Below, piece after piece: positions 9,623 through 19,787 of a stretch of DNA of 64,000 nucleotides (position 1 is the stretch's first letter; every line of letters starts with the position of its first letter). Origin of the DNA: Rubrivirga sp. SAORIC476. GTDB taxonomy: Bacteria; Bacteroidota; Rhodothermia; Rhodothermales; Rubricoccaceae. The notes under the pieces are model-generated. The model ran no database searches. It saw only the letters and a program-made list of their open reading frames with translations, and was not told the DNA's origin. The position numbers and the translations under genes are program-made. Location: contig NZ_MVOI01000003.1 of NCBI RefSeq assembly GCF_002283555.1, positions 1,290,798 to 1,354,797 on the forward strand. Reading direction: 5' to 3'.

Positions 9623-10342
9623 GTGATCGCCACCCCGCCCGCCGACCTCGCCCCGTTCCCCGGCCTCACCGAGGAGGGCTTCAGCTTCCTCAAGAGCCTC
9701 AAGCGCAACAACGACCGCGAGTGGTTCCAGGCCCGGAAGGAGACCTACCACGACGAACTCCGCGACCCGATGCGGATGCTCGTCGCCGACCTCAGCCGGC
9801 GCCTCCCCGACCGCGGCATCCCGCTCTCCGGTGACCCCAAGCGCGCCGTCTTCCGCATCTACCGCGACACGCGCTTCTCGAAGAACAAGGCCCCCTACAA
9901 GACGCACGTGGCCGCGGCGCTCCACCGCAACGGCGTCAAGGGCTCGCCGGGCGCGCTCTACATCCACGTCGAGCCCGGCGCCAACCGCGTCGGTGGGGGC
10001 TTCTGGCGGGCCGACCGCGACTTCCTCCGCCACTGGCGGACGCGGCTCTCGGAGGACCCGGACACGTTCCTCCGCATCGTCGAGGGCGTCGAGGGCGCAG
10101 GCCTGAAGATGGAGACCGCGGGCAGTCCGCTCACGCGCATGCCGCGCGGCTTCGAGGACCAGCGCGAGAACCCGGCCGTCGACTACTTCCAGTGGCGCGG
10201 CGGCTTCGCCGCCCTCCACGAGAGGATCGCGGACGAAGACGTGGCCTCGCCGGCGTTCGCCGACCTCGTGTTGGAGACCGCCGAGACGGTCCGCCCGCTC
10301 TTGGAATACGGCTGGTCCATCGCCGACGCCGCGGCCAAGTAG
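9623..10342 (+). CDS. DUF2461/TIGR02453 family protein
   Basis: A 239-residue cytoplasmic protein of the DUF2461 family. The conserved stretches are GFSFLKSLKRNNDREWFQARKE near the N-terminus, then KRAVFRIYRDTRFSKNKAPYKTH, and GALYIHVEPGANRVGGGFWRAD. The biochemical function of the family is not known. The GTG at 9623 is chosen because it starts shortly before the conserved region; another GTG at 9569 would add 18 unconserved residues. The gene follows lysS closely and could be read with it. It ends just before a palindrome and a hairpin. Confidence 0.85.
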   Translation: MIATPPADLAPFPGLTEEGFSFLKSLKRNNDREWFQARKETYHDELRDPMRMLVADLSRRLPDRGIPLSGDPKRAVFRIYRDTRFSKNKAPYKTHVAAALHRNGVKGSPGALYIHVEPGANRVGGGFWRADRDFLRHWRTRLSEDPDTFLRIVEGVEGAGLKMETAGSPLTRMPRGFEDQRENPAVDYFQWRGGFAALHERIADEDVASPAFADLVLETAETVRPLLEYGWSIADAAAK

Positions 10343-10373
10343 TCGACGGCGTCGGTCGACCGGAGAACTGAAA

Positions 10374-10391
10374 ATGGGCAAGACGGCCCAT
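10374..10391. promoter_or_regulatory. 18-bp palindrome ATGGGC-N6-GCCCAT, copy 1
   Basis: A perfect inverted repeat (ATGGGC aagacg GCCCAT) located 81 bp upstream of the histidine kinase gene. Two further copies with the same 6-base spacer occur at 14002 and 14073. The size and symmetry fit the operator of a dimeric HTH regulator, but its role is inferred. Confidence 0.45.
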
Positions 10392-10392
10392 G

Positions 10393-10426
10393 CGCTCCGA
10401 CTGCGGAGCGGCGTAGCGTCGGAGCG
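10393..10426 (+). other. Hairpin between the DUF2461 gene and the kinase gene
   Basis: A 9-bp perfect stem CGCTCCGAC/GTCGGAGCG with a 16-base loop, directly following the palindrome. It could be a terminator for the upstream gene or a leader structure of the kinase mRNA. A weaker CTCCGA/TCGGAG pair follows palindrome copy 2 near 14045-14070. Confidence 0.4.
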
Positions 10427-10471
10427 GCATGCCCTCCATGCGCCGCTCGCAGCGCGGTGCCCTTCTCCGCG

Positions 10472-12085
<1,614 letters not shown>

Positions 12086-12333
12086 GCCCACCCTGCATCC
12101 ATCAGGCGCATGCAGCACTCGGGGATGTGAAATCGTTCGCCCGGCCGAATGAGACGTTGGAACTGAGAATGGGACATCGTAGCGTGCGCCGCTCATCCGG
12201 ATGGGCGCAGGAAGAGCGAGCACCTCTGCCGGGCGCCGCCGCCCCCGTCGGCCCGGCGTGCCGTCGCTGCGCCCGCTGAAGACAGCCCCTTCCCGCGCGG
12301 AGGCGCCCGTGGCTTTCGCCTGCCGCCCTCGTC

Positions 12334-13437
12334 ATGACGCTCTCGTCGGACGACCTCGTGCGTCTGGAATCCGCCAGCCGGCTCCTCACGAGCCCCCTCG
12401 ACGCCCCCGATCCTGCGGCCTGGCTTCTCCGCGCGGGTGCGGCCGTCCGCGACCTCGTCGGCGGAGCTGCCGTCGTCCTTCAGGTGGACACGGGCACGGT
12501 CCCCTTCGTGAGCGAGGACGCCGACGATGTGGTCGACGGCCTGCTCTCGATGGTCGACCTCGTCCTCACAGAAGGGGTTCGCTTCACGGACCCAGTGACC
12601 GACCTGTGGAACCGGCTCCGCCGCGAGCAGAACCTCGCCACGTTCAGTTGGGACCTCAACCGCCGGATGGTCGAGGCGCATGGCGTGTCGATCAGCCAGG
12701 GCTACCTGATCGACCAGCTCCGTCGGCAGGGCTACCACGACTTCGTTGGCATGATGGGCCGGTCGCCGCGCGGCGAGTCGATGATCTGGGTGCTCCAGCG
12801 GACGCGCGACGCGTTCCCGTTCGGCGAGCGGACGGCCGCGCTTCTCGGCGCCCTGACCCCGTCGTTCCGAGCGGGTCTGGACACCCTCGCCCGGCTCGGC
12901 GCTCACCGGGCTGCCCTCGACGCCGTCACCGAGCCGCTGGCCGCGTTCGGACCCGACGGACGGGAGCTGTACCGCAACCCCGCGCTCATCCACACCCTCG
13001 CCGACGACCCCGAGGCGGCGGCCATCGGGCGACGTCTCGCACAGCTCGGCACCGACGGCACTCGACAGGCCCCGGGACCCGCTGGCCTTTTCCCCGCAGA
13101 AGCGACCGTGCGGACGGCACGAGGGACCTACACGCTCCGCCCGACAGTCCTGCCCCCCGGCCTGTTCGGCGCCGAGCCCGCCCTCCTGGTCACAGTCATG
13201 GCCCCTGCCGCGCCCGCGCTGCCCTCTCCCGAGTCCGTCCGCGAGCGGCATGGCCTGACCCGCCGGGAGGCCGAAGTCGCCCTTCTCCTCGCCGACGGCC
13301 TCTCGAACGCCGACCTCGCGGACCGGCTCTTCGTCAGTCCGCACACGGCCCGCCATCACGTCGAGAACGTGCTCGCGAAGTTGGAGCTGTCGAGCCGCGC
13401 TGCGGTAGCAGCGCGGCTCCTGTGCACGGTCGGCTAG
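12334..13437 (+). CDS. LuxR-family transcriptional regulator with novel N-terminal region
   Basis: A 367-residue protein with a clear LuxR/FixJ-type HTH at the C-terminus (about residues 300-362): HGLTRREAEVALLLADGLSNADLADRLFVSPHTARHHVENVLAKLEL. The first 290 residues have no receiver domain and no motif I can name. They contain DRRRLRREQNLATFSW-like and MMGRSPRGESMIWV segments and may be a GAF/PAS-like sensory region. The start ATG at 12334 follows a 248-bp gap in which ATGGGAC at 12169 resembles a half-site of the local palindrome. Its stop codon overlaps the convergent lipoprotein gene by 4 bp. Its position next to the kinase suggests a local signalling pair, but no phosphotransfer domain supports this. 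Confidence 0.82.
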   Translation: MTLSSDDLVRLESASRLLTSPLDAPDPAAWLLRAGAAVRDLVGGAAVVLQVDTGTVPFVSEDADDVVDGLLSMVDLVLTEGVRFTDPVTDLWNRLRREQNLATFSWDLNRRMVEAHGVSISQGYLIDQLRRQGYHDFVGMMGRSPRGESMIWVLQRTRDAFPFGERTAALLGALTPSFRAGLDTLARLGAHRAALDAVTEPLAAFGPDGRELYRNPALIHTLADDPEAAAIGRRLAQLGTDGTRQAPGPAGLFPAEATVRTARGTYTLRPTVLPPGLFGAEPALLVTVMAPAAPALPSPESVRERHGLTRREAEVALLLADGLSNADLADRLFVSPHTARHHVENVLAKLELSSRAAVAARLLCTVG

Positions 13438-13928
13438 GCGTCGGAGTCGACGTCACCGGGGTCCACGTCGCCGGGCTCTGCGTCGAACGTCCCGGAGACA
13501 GTCACGCGCTTCTTGGGATCGAGGAGGTGGATGCCCTCTGCTCTGAATCGCCCCGCAACGCGGTCTCCCGTCGCCCGGGTGATGGTGACCGTGCCCGCGT
13601 GCGCGACGTACACGTCTCCCTCCTCTCCCGACGTGAGGACCACGATGCCACCGGCTTGCTCGTCGCGAATGGCGAAGTCGCCCACGCGCGCACGCTCGGG
13701 CAGGACGAGCACGATCAAGTCCTGAGGGTCTCGTCGGTCGATGAGGCCGATGGCAGTGACGAGGTGGCCCTCCTCGGAGTCGGTGGCGAAGGCCGCCCGC
13801 CCGGTCAGGGTGGTGGAGACCGCGCCGGAGAGCGCGGCGTCGAAGACACCGAGGTCGTCGCCGGACGAGTCGCAGCCGAGGACGGCTGTCAGGAAGAGCG
13901 CCGTGAGCAGCGCGAAACGGAGAGTCAT
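13434..13928 (-). CDS. Small lipoprotein of unknown function
   Basis: A 164-residue protein with a lipoprotein signal peptide: MTLRFALLTALFLTAV followed by the lipobox VLGC (Cys19). The mature part (about 145 residues) is Val/Thr/Asp-rich, probably beta-sheet, and ends in an acidic tail (DVDPGDVDSDA). No family is recognised. It is divergent from the type IX-secreted protein gene; the 216 bp between their starts carries two palindromes. It is convergent with the LuxR-type gene, the two stop codons overlapping. An outer-membrane-anchored location is inferred from the signal. Confidence 0.7.
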   Translation of the reverse strand: MTLRFALLTALFLTAVLGCDSSGDDLGVFDAALSGAVSTTLTGRAAFATDSEEGHLVTAIGLIDRRDPQDLIVLVLPERARVGDFAIRDEQAGGIVVLTSGEEGDVYVAHAGTVTITRATGDRVAGRFRAEGIHLLDPKKRVTVSGTFDAEPGDVDPGDVDSDA

Positions 13929-14001
13929 GGTTGGGGAGGCTGATGGAGGACCGCAGAAGCGCGGACGGCATCCAACCTCCGCCGGCGGAGGGGCTCGTCA
14001 C

Positions 14002-14019
14002 ATGGGCAGAGTGGCCCAT
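14002..14019. promoter_or_regulatory. 18-bp palindrome ATGGGC-N6-GCCCAT, copy 2
   Basis: ATGGGC agagtg GCCCAT is a perfect inverted repeat in the divergent region between the lipoprotein gene (minus) and the type IX-secreted protein gene (plus). Spacer length and arms are identical to copy 1. Confidence 0.45.
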
Positions 14020-14072
14020 TCCTCACGGGCCCGGGCGACGGGACCTCCGAGTCCGACGTGGCCTTCGGAGAA

Positions 14073-14090
14073 ATGGGCACTTCGTCCCAT
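14073..14090. promoter_or_regulatory. 18-bp palindrome variant ATGGGC-N6-TCCCAT, copy 3
   Basis: ATGGGC acttcg TCCCAT, flanked by A and T so that the outer arms pair as AATGGG/CCCATT. It lies 55 bp before the ATG of the secreted-protein gene and 53 bp after copy 2. Confidence 0.4.
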
Positions 14091-14144
14091 TCACGGGGCA
14101 TCGGCGACAGGGGAACCTGTCGGCTCCTCCTCCCCTCCGCAACC

Positions 14145-15521
14145 ATGCGACCTCGCTACGCCCGCACACTCGTCGGCGCCCTCCTCCTCGCCGCCCCTTC
14201 CGTCCCCGTCCTCGCGGCCACGTGCACCTGGCTCGGTGGCACCACCAGTTGGGGTACACCCACAGCCTGGAGTTGCAGCGCCGTCCCGGGCGCGTCGGAC
14301 GATGTCGTGATTGCCTCCGGGACCGTCACGATGGATACGGGCTCGCGCATCACGATCCACGCCCTCACCTTCACCGGCGGCGTCCTCACCGGCCCCGACA
14401 GCCTCCGTATCACCGGCCCGCTTCTCTGGGAGTCGGGCGGTATGTCCGGCACGGGCGCGACGCTCGTGTCCGGGGCGGCGACGTTCCGCACGGCGGTCGC
14501 CAAGACCATCGGGCGCGAAGTCATCCTGGCAGGCGGCGCGGTGTGGTCCGACGGGACGTTGCAGATGGCCGACGGGGGTCTGCTCCGCAACCGGGCTCTG
14601 TTTCTCGACAATGCCGCAGGTACGCACTCCATCGCCCGCATCGGCGCGACCACGACCGCCCCCCTCGTCCAGAACCAGGGGCGCTGGCAGATCACATCGG
14701 CTGGGACGAACACGAACGTCGACTTCGTCAATGAGGGCGCGCTCGTGCTGGCCGGTGGCGGGTTCGACGTGAACGCACCGGCCCACTTCACTCACGCACC
14801 GGCGGCGAGCCTGTCGGGCGGCTCGCTGCTCGACCTCGCGAGCGGCGCCATCGCGACGATGGGCGGGCGTGTAGAGCCGGGCGGGCCGAACGTCATTGGG
14901 CTCTTCTCCGTCCGCGGTCCATACACCATGGGGCCGCAGCACGTGCTCGATGTCGATCTCGCCCCCAGCGTCCCGTCGAGCGATCTGCTCCAGACTTCCG
15001 ACGGGGACGTGTCGGTCGACGGTCGGCTCGTCCTCCGGCTCGCCTCGCTGTCGCTCCTCGGGCAGTCGGCCACCGTCCTCACGCACGGCGGCTCGGGCCG
15101 CGTGACCGGCTGCTACACCGCCGACGACATCGATGTCTTCGGCCCGGACGGGTTGCCCGCAGCCTACCCGGTCCGGGTCACCTGCACGGCGAGCGCCATC
15201 GAGGTCCAAGTGTTGGGGTCGACGGCCGCTGAGACGCCGCTCCCTGCGGCCGACGCGCTGGCACTGGCGGTCGAGTCGGCGACCCCGGCGCGTCGCGGAG
15301 ACCTCGTTGCCCTCCGCTTCACTCTGCCCGCCGCGGCCGAGACCCGGTTGGACGCCTTCGACGTGCTCGGCCGTCACGTCGCGACCCTCATGGAGGCACC
15401 GACGGGCGCGGGCACGCAGCGGGTCCTGTTCTCCACCACCGGGCTGACGCCGGGCGTCTACGTCGTCCGCCTCCAGACCCGCACCCGGACGGCCTCGCTC
15501 CGACTCACCGTCGCTGAGTGA
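14145..15521 (+). CDS. Type IX-secreted surface protein, function unknown
   Basis: A 458-residue protein with a Sec signal peptide (about residues 1-23, ending SVPVLAA) and a C-terminal Por-type sorting domain of about 75 residues (ETRLDAFDVLGRHVATL ... GLTPGVYVVRLQTRTRTASLRLTV), which in Bacteroidota directs export by the type IX system. The central region is Gly/Thr/Ser-rich with many short strands, suggesting a beta-helix or adhesin-like fold; motifs such as WLGGTTSWGTPTAW resemble passenger regions annotated G8 or autotransporter-like, but I do not assign a family. Three of its four cysteines may pair extracellularly. The ATG at 14145 gives a proper signal peptide. Two palindromes precede it. 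Confidence 0.8.
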   Translation: MRPRYARTLVGALLLAAPSVPVLAATCTWLGGTTSWGTPTAWSCSAVPGASDDVVIASGTVTMDTGSRITIHALTFTGGVLTGPDSLRITGPLLWESGGMSGTGATLVSGAATFRTAVAKTIGREVILAGGAVWSDGTLQMADGGLLRNRALFLDNAAGTHSIARIGATTTAPLVQNQGRWQITSAGTNTNVDFVNEGALVLAGGGFDVNAPAHFTHAPAASLSGGSLLDLASGAIATMGGRVEPGGPNVIGLFSVRGPYTMGPQHVLDVDLAPSVPSSDLLQTSDGDVSVDGRLVLRLASLSLLGQSATVLTHGGSGRVTGCYTADDIDVFGPDGLPAAYPVRVTCTASAIEVQVLGSTAAETPLPAADALALAVESATPARRGDLVALRFTLPAAAETRLDAFDVLGRHVATLMEAPTGAGTQRVLFSTTGLTPGVYVVRLQTRTRTASLRLTVAE

Positions 15522-15573
15522 CCCCACCTCGGGCCGTCGCCGAACGGTCGACGGCGGCCCTCTCTCTACCGTC

Positions 15574-15969
15574 ATGCGACACCCCACTGCGTGCCTCCTC
15601 GTCGGCCTGCTGATGTCGGCCTGCACGGCATCTACCCCGCTGCCCCCCGCGGGCAGCCCCTTGGTGCGCGGCACCATCGTCTCGATCCGCCACAGCGCGA
15701 CAGGCAGCGGATTCCTCGTAGAGCCTGGCGATGGGACCTGCGGCCTCCAGGCGGTCGCCGACGACCAGACGCACGTCGCGCGACGTACCGCCCCAGGGGA
15801 GACGCGAACGGTCGGCGTCGGCGCGGAGGGGGTCGGCACGTTGATCGAAGGCGACCGGGTCGAGGTGTACGTGGACGGGCCCGTGAGGGAGTCGTGCCCG
15901 CTCCAGGCCCACGCCACGGCCATCGTCGTGATGCCGTCGGCCGACCTCGGGCTGCGGCCACAGCGCTGA
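15574..15969 (+). CDS. Small lipoprotein of unknown function
   Basis: A 131-residue protein with a lipoprotein signal peptide: MRHPTACLLVGLLMSAC with lipobox MSAC (Cys17). The mature part contains RGTIVSIRHSATGSGFLVEPGDGTCG, and TLIEGDRVEVYVDG, giving the impression of a small OB- or SH3-like beta barrel. No family is recognised. It follows the type IX-secreted protein gene by 52 bp on the same strand and could be co-transcribed with it. Confidence 0.65.
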   Translation: MRHPTACLLVGLLMSACTASTPLPPAGSPLVRGTIVSIRHSATGSGFLVEPGDGTCGLQAVADDQTHVARRTAPGETRTVGVGAEGVGTLIEGDRVEVYVDGPVRESCPLQAHATAIVVMPSADLGLRPQR

Positions 15970-16101
15970 GTCCAGCCGGAAGGAAACCCGCGCCGAGGGC
16001 TCGCTCCCGCAGAACGCGGGCCTCTCTGACCCGCTGGCTTCACGTCGAACCTCGCTCGGCGCCCCCAGAGACCGCGCCGTCCTCCCGACGCCCGGCCCGG
16101 A

Positions 16102-17235
16102 TCAGTCGTCCCAGCGCTCGATGAGGTCGATCACGGCATCCGCGATCTCGCCCTGGTCGACCGTGCCGACGATCTCGCCGTGCTTGAAGAGGTGCGCCCG
16201 GCCGCGGCCGAGTGACACGCCGAGGTCCGCCCCGGCGGCCTCGCCCGGGCCGTTGACCGCGCAGCCCATCAGAGCCACGTTCAGGTCGCGCTCGAAGCCC
16301 TTCGCCGCGACGGCCTCCTCGACCTCGTCGACCACCGAGAACAGGTCGCCCGCGAGGCGCCCGCACGTCGGGCACGCGATCACGTTGACGCCGGGCCGCC
16401 CGAGGCGGAGCGACTTCAGGATCTGGTGTCCGATGCGGACCTCGTTGACCGAGTCGGCCGCGAGGCTGACGCGGATCGTGTCCCCGATGCCGTCGGCCAG
16501 CAGGCTCCCGATGCCGATGCTCGACTTGATGGGGCCGGTCTTCATCGACCCGGACTCCGTCACGCCGAGGTGGAGCGGGTAGTCGGTCTGCTCGGCCAAG
16601 AGGCGGTAGCTCTGGATCATGAAGTACACGTCCGAGTGCTTCACCGAGATGATCACGTCCTCGAAGCCCTCCCGGGCGCAGACCTCGGCGTGGCGCAGCG
16701 CGCTCTCGACGAGCGCCTCGGGGCGCGGGAAGCCGTACTTGTCCAGCAGGTCCTTCTCCAGCGAGCCCCCGTTGACGCCGATCCGGATGGGCACGCCCAG
16801 GTCCTTGGCCGCGCGCAGCACCTCGCGCTCCCACTCCGGCTTGCCGATGTTGCCGGGGTTGATGCGCACCTTCGCGACGCCCGCCTTGAGCGCCGTGAGC
16901 GCGTACTGATGATTGAAGTGGATGTCGGCCACGATCGGGACCGGGCTCCCGGCGACGATGGCCGCCAGCGCGTCGGCGTCCTCGGGGCGCGGCACGGCCA
17001 CGCGCACCACGTCCGCGCCCGCCTCGGCGAGTTCGCGGACCTCCGCGAGGCAACCCTCCACGTCGTGCGTCTTGCCGGTGGTCATGGACTGGACCGTGAT
17101 CGGGGCGCCGCCGCCGATCTTGGTCTCGTGCTCGACGCCGTCGACGGTGTGGCGCAGGGTGACCTGGCGGGAGTGGCGGCGGGGGCGCTGCGGCGCCTGC
17201 CCGGCCTGAGTCGACTCGGCGGTGGAGGTATCCAT
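16102..17235 (-). CDS. ispG: (E)-4-hydroxy-3-methylbut-2-enyl-diphosphate synthase
   Basis: A 377-residue iron-sulphur enzyme of the MEP isoprenoid pathway, converting MEcPP to HMBPP. Key stretches are GGGAPITVQSMTTGKTHD near the N-terminus, PIVADIHFNHQYAL, RINPGNIGK and RIGVNGGSLEKDLLDKYG. The [4Fe-4S] ligands are in IACPTCGRLAGDL and in ALMGCAVNGPGEA. The length is that of the compact bacterial form without the insertion domain of plant or some Bacteroidetes enzymes. The start ATG at 17235 leaves a 25-residue polar leader. A second gene of the pathway, ispE, lies at 35.4-36.3 kb. Confidence 0.96.
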   Translation of the reverse strand: MDTSTAESTQAGQAPQRPRRHSRQVTLRHTVDGVEHETKIGGGAPITVQSMTTGKTHDVEGCLAEVRELAEAGADVVRVAVPRPEDADALAAIVAGSPVPIVADIHFNHQYALTALKAGVAKVRINPGNIGKPEWEREVLRAAKDLGVPIRIGVNGGSLEKDLLDKYGFPRPEALVESALRHAEVCAREGFEDVIISVKHSDVYFMIQSYRLLAEQTDYPLHLGVTESGSMKTGPIKSSIGIGSLLADGIGDTIRVSLAADSVNEVRIGHQILKSLRLGRPGVNVIACPTCGRLAGDLFSVVDEVEEAVAAKGFERDLNVALMGCAVNGPGEAAGADLGVSLGRGRAHLFKHGEIVGTVDQGEIADAVIDLIERWDD

Positions 17236-17417
17236 CGGAAGCGGGGGGATGCGGGCGTCGTACCCGGCACAGTGTGAGACGTTCGGGGCGTGCCCGCTAC
17301 GATTCTACGAATCCGCAGCGGACGGTCCGGGACGTCCTGCCGTCCCGCCTCTGCGACGCCCCGCCGAGGTGGACGCCGCCTCGGAACCGAACCGCGCCGG
17401 GCCGGCGTTCGGCGCCA

Positions 17418-18713
17418 ATGAGCCTCACGCAGTCGATCCGGGCCCACCCGGTCCGGTCCCTCGCCCTCGCCGTCCTCGCGACCGTCCTCGTCGGGCTCGT
17501 GACCCTCAACGTCACCACCGGCGAGCAGCGCATCGACGAGAAGGTGGGGACCACGTTCGACCTCGACGACGGCCAGTTCCGGCGCGAGATGGGGGTCCTC
17601 CTCGGCCCCGCCATCGTCGGCGGCAACACGGTCACGGCGCTCCACAACGGCGACGAGATCTTCCCCGCCATGCTGGCGGCCATCGACAGCGCCCGGCAGA
17701 CGATCACGTTCGAGACCTACATCTACTGGGAGGGCGAGGTCGGCACGCAGTTCGCCGAGGCGCTCGCCGCGAAAGCCCGCGAAGGCGTCGACGTGCACGT
17801 GCTGGTCGACTGGGCGGGCGCGCTCAAAGTGGACGACGCGACCCTCGACCAGATGGAGGACGCGGGCGTTGAGGTGGAGCAGTACCGGCCGCTGGAGTGG
17901 TACCGCCTGGGCCGGATGAACAGCCGCACCCACCGCAAGCTGCTCGTGATCGACGGCGAGGTAGGCTTCACCGGCGGCGTCGGCATCGCGGACGTGTGGG
18001 ACGGGGACGCGCAGGACCCGGACCACTGGCGCGACATCCACTTCCAGGTCCAGGGGCCCGTCGTCGCCCAGATGCAGGCGGCGTTCCTCGACAACTGGAT
18101 CCAGACGACCGGCGACGTGCTCAACGGCCCGGCCTACTTCCCGCCGCTCGACTCGGTCGGCACGGTCGCCGCGCACGTGTTCACCAGCTCGCCCGAGGGC
18201 GGCAGCGACAGCATGCGCCTGATGTACCTGCTCGCGATCTCGTCCGCCTCCCGGTCGATCGCCCTGGAAGCCGCGTACTTCGTGCCGGACGCGGTGATGG
18301 TGCGCGCGCTCGTCGCGGCGGCCGAGCGCGGCGTCGAGGTCCGCGTGCTCGTGCCCGGCCCACACATCGACTCGGACCTGGTCCGCGTGTCGTCGCGGAA
18401 GATCTGGGGCGACCTGCTGGCGGCGGGCGCCGAGATCTCGGTCTACCAGCCGACCATGCTCCACACCAAGATGCTGATCGTGGACCGCCAGATGGTCTCG
18501 GTAGGGTCCACCAACTTCGACGTGCGCTCGTTCGAGTTGAACGACGAGGCGAGCCTCAACCTCTACGACGCCGACTTCGCCGAGGCCATGGCCGGAGTCT
18601 TTGAGCAAGACTGGGCGGAGGGCGAGCCCTACACGTACGAGATGTGGGCCTCCCGCCCCTGGACCGAACGCTTCGCCGAGACTGTCCTTCTGCCGCTCAA
18701 GTCGCAACTGTAG
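17418..18713 (+). CDS. Phospholipase D-like protein / cardiolipin synthase
   Basis: A 431-residue membrane-anchored protein with one N-terminal hydrophobic segment (about residues 12-31) and two HKD catalytic motifs: THRKLLVIDGEVGFTGG in the first half and LHTKMLIVDRQMVSVGSTNFD in the second. This is the pattern of bacterial cardiolipin synthase (ClsA/ClsB type), joining phosphatidyl groups to phosphatidylglycerol. The FETYIYWEGEVG and ALEAAYFVPD stretches also match that family. The single transmembrane helix rather than two resembles ClsB-like enzymes. The ATG at 17418 is chosen because MSLTQSIRAHPVRSLALAV gives a natural start. The gene is convergent with the following antiporter gene. Confidence 0.85.
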   Translation: MSLTQSIRAHPVRSLALAVLATVLVGLVTLNVTTGEQRIDEKVGTTFDLDDGQFRREMGVLLGPAIVGGNTVTALHNGDEIFPAMLAAIDSARQTITFETYIYWEGEVGTQFAEALAAKAREGVDVHVLVDWAGALKVDDATLDQMEDAGVEVEQYRPLEWYRLGRMNSRTHRKLLVIDGEVGFTGGVGIADVWDGDAQDPDHWRDIHFQVQGPVVAQMQAAFLDNWIQTTGDVLNGPAYFPPLDSVGTVAAHVFTSSPEGGSDSMRLMYLLAISSASRSIALEAAYFVPDAVMVRALVAAAERGVEVRVLVPGPHIDSDLVRVSSRKIWGDLLAAGAEISVYQPTMLHTKMLIVDRQMVSVGSTNFDVRSFELNDEASLNLYDADFAEAMAGVFEQDWAEGEPYTYEMWASRPWTERFAETVLLPLKSQL

Positions 18714-18740
18714 CGGCGACCGGGACCGCGCGGCCTGCCC

Positions 18741-19679
18741 TCAGCCGTGGTTCAGGGCGAGAGCCCCCATGTACGCCGCGTACCCTCCGAGCAGGAGCAC
18801 CGCCTCGGCACGGACGAGCCGCCGCCCCGTCCACAGCATGCCGCCGAGCGCGAGCGCGGACGCCACCAGCACGACCACGTCGATCCGCTCCAGCCCTGGC
18901 GACACGAGCGGGCGCACGAGCGCGGCCCCACCCAGGATGCCGAGCAGGTTGAACAGGTTCGAGCCGACCACATTCCCGACCGCGATCTCGCTCTCGCCAC
19001 GGAGCGCCGCCACCACGGTCGTCGCCAGTTCCGGGAGGCTCGTCCCGATGGCCACGACGGTCAGCCCGATCACAGCCGCCGAGACGCCGGCCGCCTCCGC
19101 GAGCCCGACGGCGCCGCCGACGAACCAGTCCGCCCCGAGCACGAGGCCGGCGAGGCCCGCCACCACGAGGGCCGCGTCGCGCCATGCCGGGCCCTCCGGA
19201 GCCTGCACCGGGAGGTCCACGACGGCCTGCTCGGCGTGTGCGGCCCGCACGCTCCAGATGAGGTACACCACAAGCCCACCGATCAGCAGCGCCCCCTCGA
19301 CCCGCCCGACGGCGCCGTCCAGCAAGAACGCAGAGGCGAGCACGGTCACCCCGAGCAACGCTGGCAGGTCCCGATGGAAGAGCGAGGGGTCGGCCAGGAT
19401 CGGGCGGATGAGGACCGCGACCCCCAGCACCAGCCCCACGTTCGCGATGTTCGACCCGACCACGTTGCCGATCGCGATGCCCCCGGCCCCGTCCAGCGCG
19501 GCGCGGACGCTCACCACGAGTTCGGGCGCGCTCGTCCCGAACGCCACCACCGTCAGCCCCACGACGAGAGGCGTCAGGCCCAGTCGTAGCGCGAGGGCGG
19601 CGGCGCCTCGAACCAGGAGGGTTGCCGCTCCTACGAGCAGGAGGAGCCCGCCCACGAGCGAGACGACGTCAGCGACCAT
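18741..19679 (-). CDS. Calcium/sodium antiporter, CaCA family (YrbG-like), paralogue 1
   Basis: A 312-residue integral membrane protein with about ten hydrophobic helices in two homologous halves. Each half carries an alpha repeat of the CaCA family: GLTVVAFGTSAPELVVSVRAAL with GNVVGSNIANVGLVLG in the first, and GLTVVAIGTSLPELATTVVAALRG with GNVVGSNLFNLLGILG in the second. The conserved acidic residues in SAPEL and SLPEL bind the cation. It is expected to exchange Ca2+ for Na+ or H+ in the inner membrane. A paralogue with the same architecture lies at 26402-27361. It is convergent with the phospholipase D gene. Confidence 0.92.
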   Translation of the reverse strand: MVADVVSLVGGLLLLVGAATLLVRGAAALALRLGLTPLVVGLTVVAFGTSAPELVVSVRAALDGAGGIAIGNVVGSNIANVGLVLGVAVLIRPILADPSLFHRDLPALLGVTVLASAFLLDGAVGRVEGALLIGGLVVYLIWSVRAAHAEQAVVDLPVQAPEGPAWRDAALVVAGLAGLVLGADWFVGGAVGLAEAAGVSAAVIGLTVVAIGTSLPELATTVVAALRGESEIAVGNVVGSNLFNLLGILGGAALVRPLVSPGLERIDVVVLVASALALGGMLWTGRRLVRAEAVLLLGGYAAYMGALALNHG

Positions 19680-19763
19680 GCCAGGGGTGAGAGGAGGGCC
19701 GCGTCAACGCTGCCCACGGGCGGCGGCTCCACCCGACACTCGGGCGAGGCAAAGTTCACCTGG

Positions 19764-19785
19764 CCCGCCTCGGGCGCCGAGGGCG
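19764..19785 (-). terminator. Hairpin after the SGNH-TPR gene
   Basis: CCTCGG-GCG-CCGAGG hairpin within 5 bp after the minus-strand stop at 19788. One arm is an exact copy of the recurring decamer CCCGCCTCGG. There is no U tract. Confidence 0.4.
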
Positions 19786-19787
19786 AC

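Noticed and set aside
6586-9711. A very long open frame on the minus strand opposite the saccharopine-dehydrogenase-like gene and lysS; similar ones oppose pntB, the PBP, the POT and the DUF2723 genes.
   Set aside because: At this GC content stop codons are rare in the antisense frames. The peptides are Arg/Gly/Val/Asp-rich with no fold, while the opposite strand encodes clear conserved proteins.
17301-17313. Small palindrome GATTC-TAC-GAATC between ispG and the phospholipase D gene.
   Set aside because: Only one copy, short arms, and no similar element elsewhere in the window, so no role is claimed.
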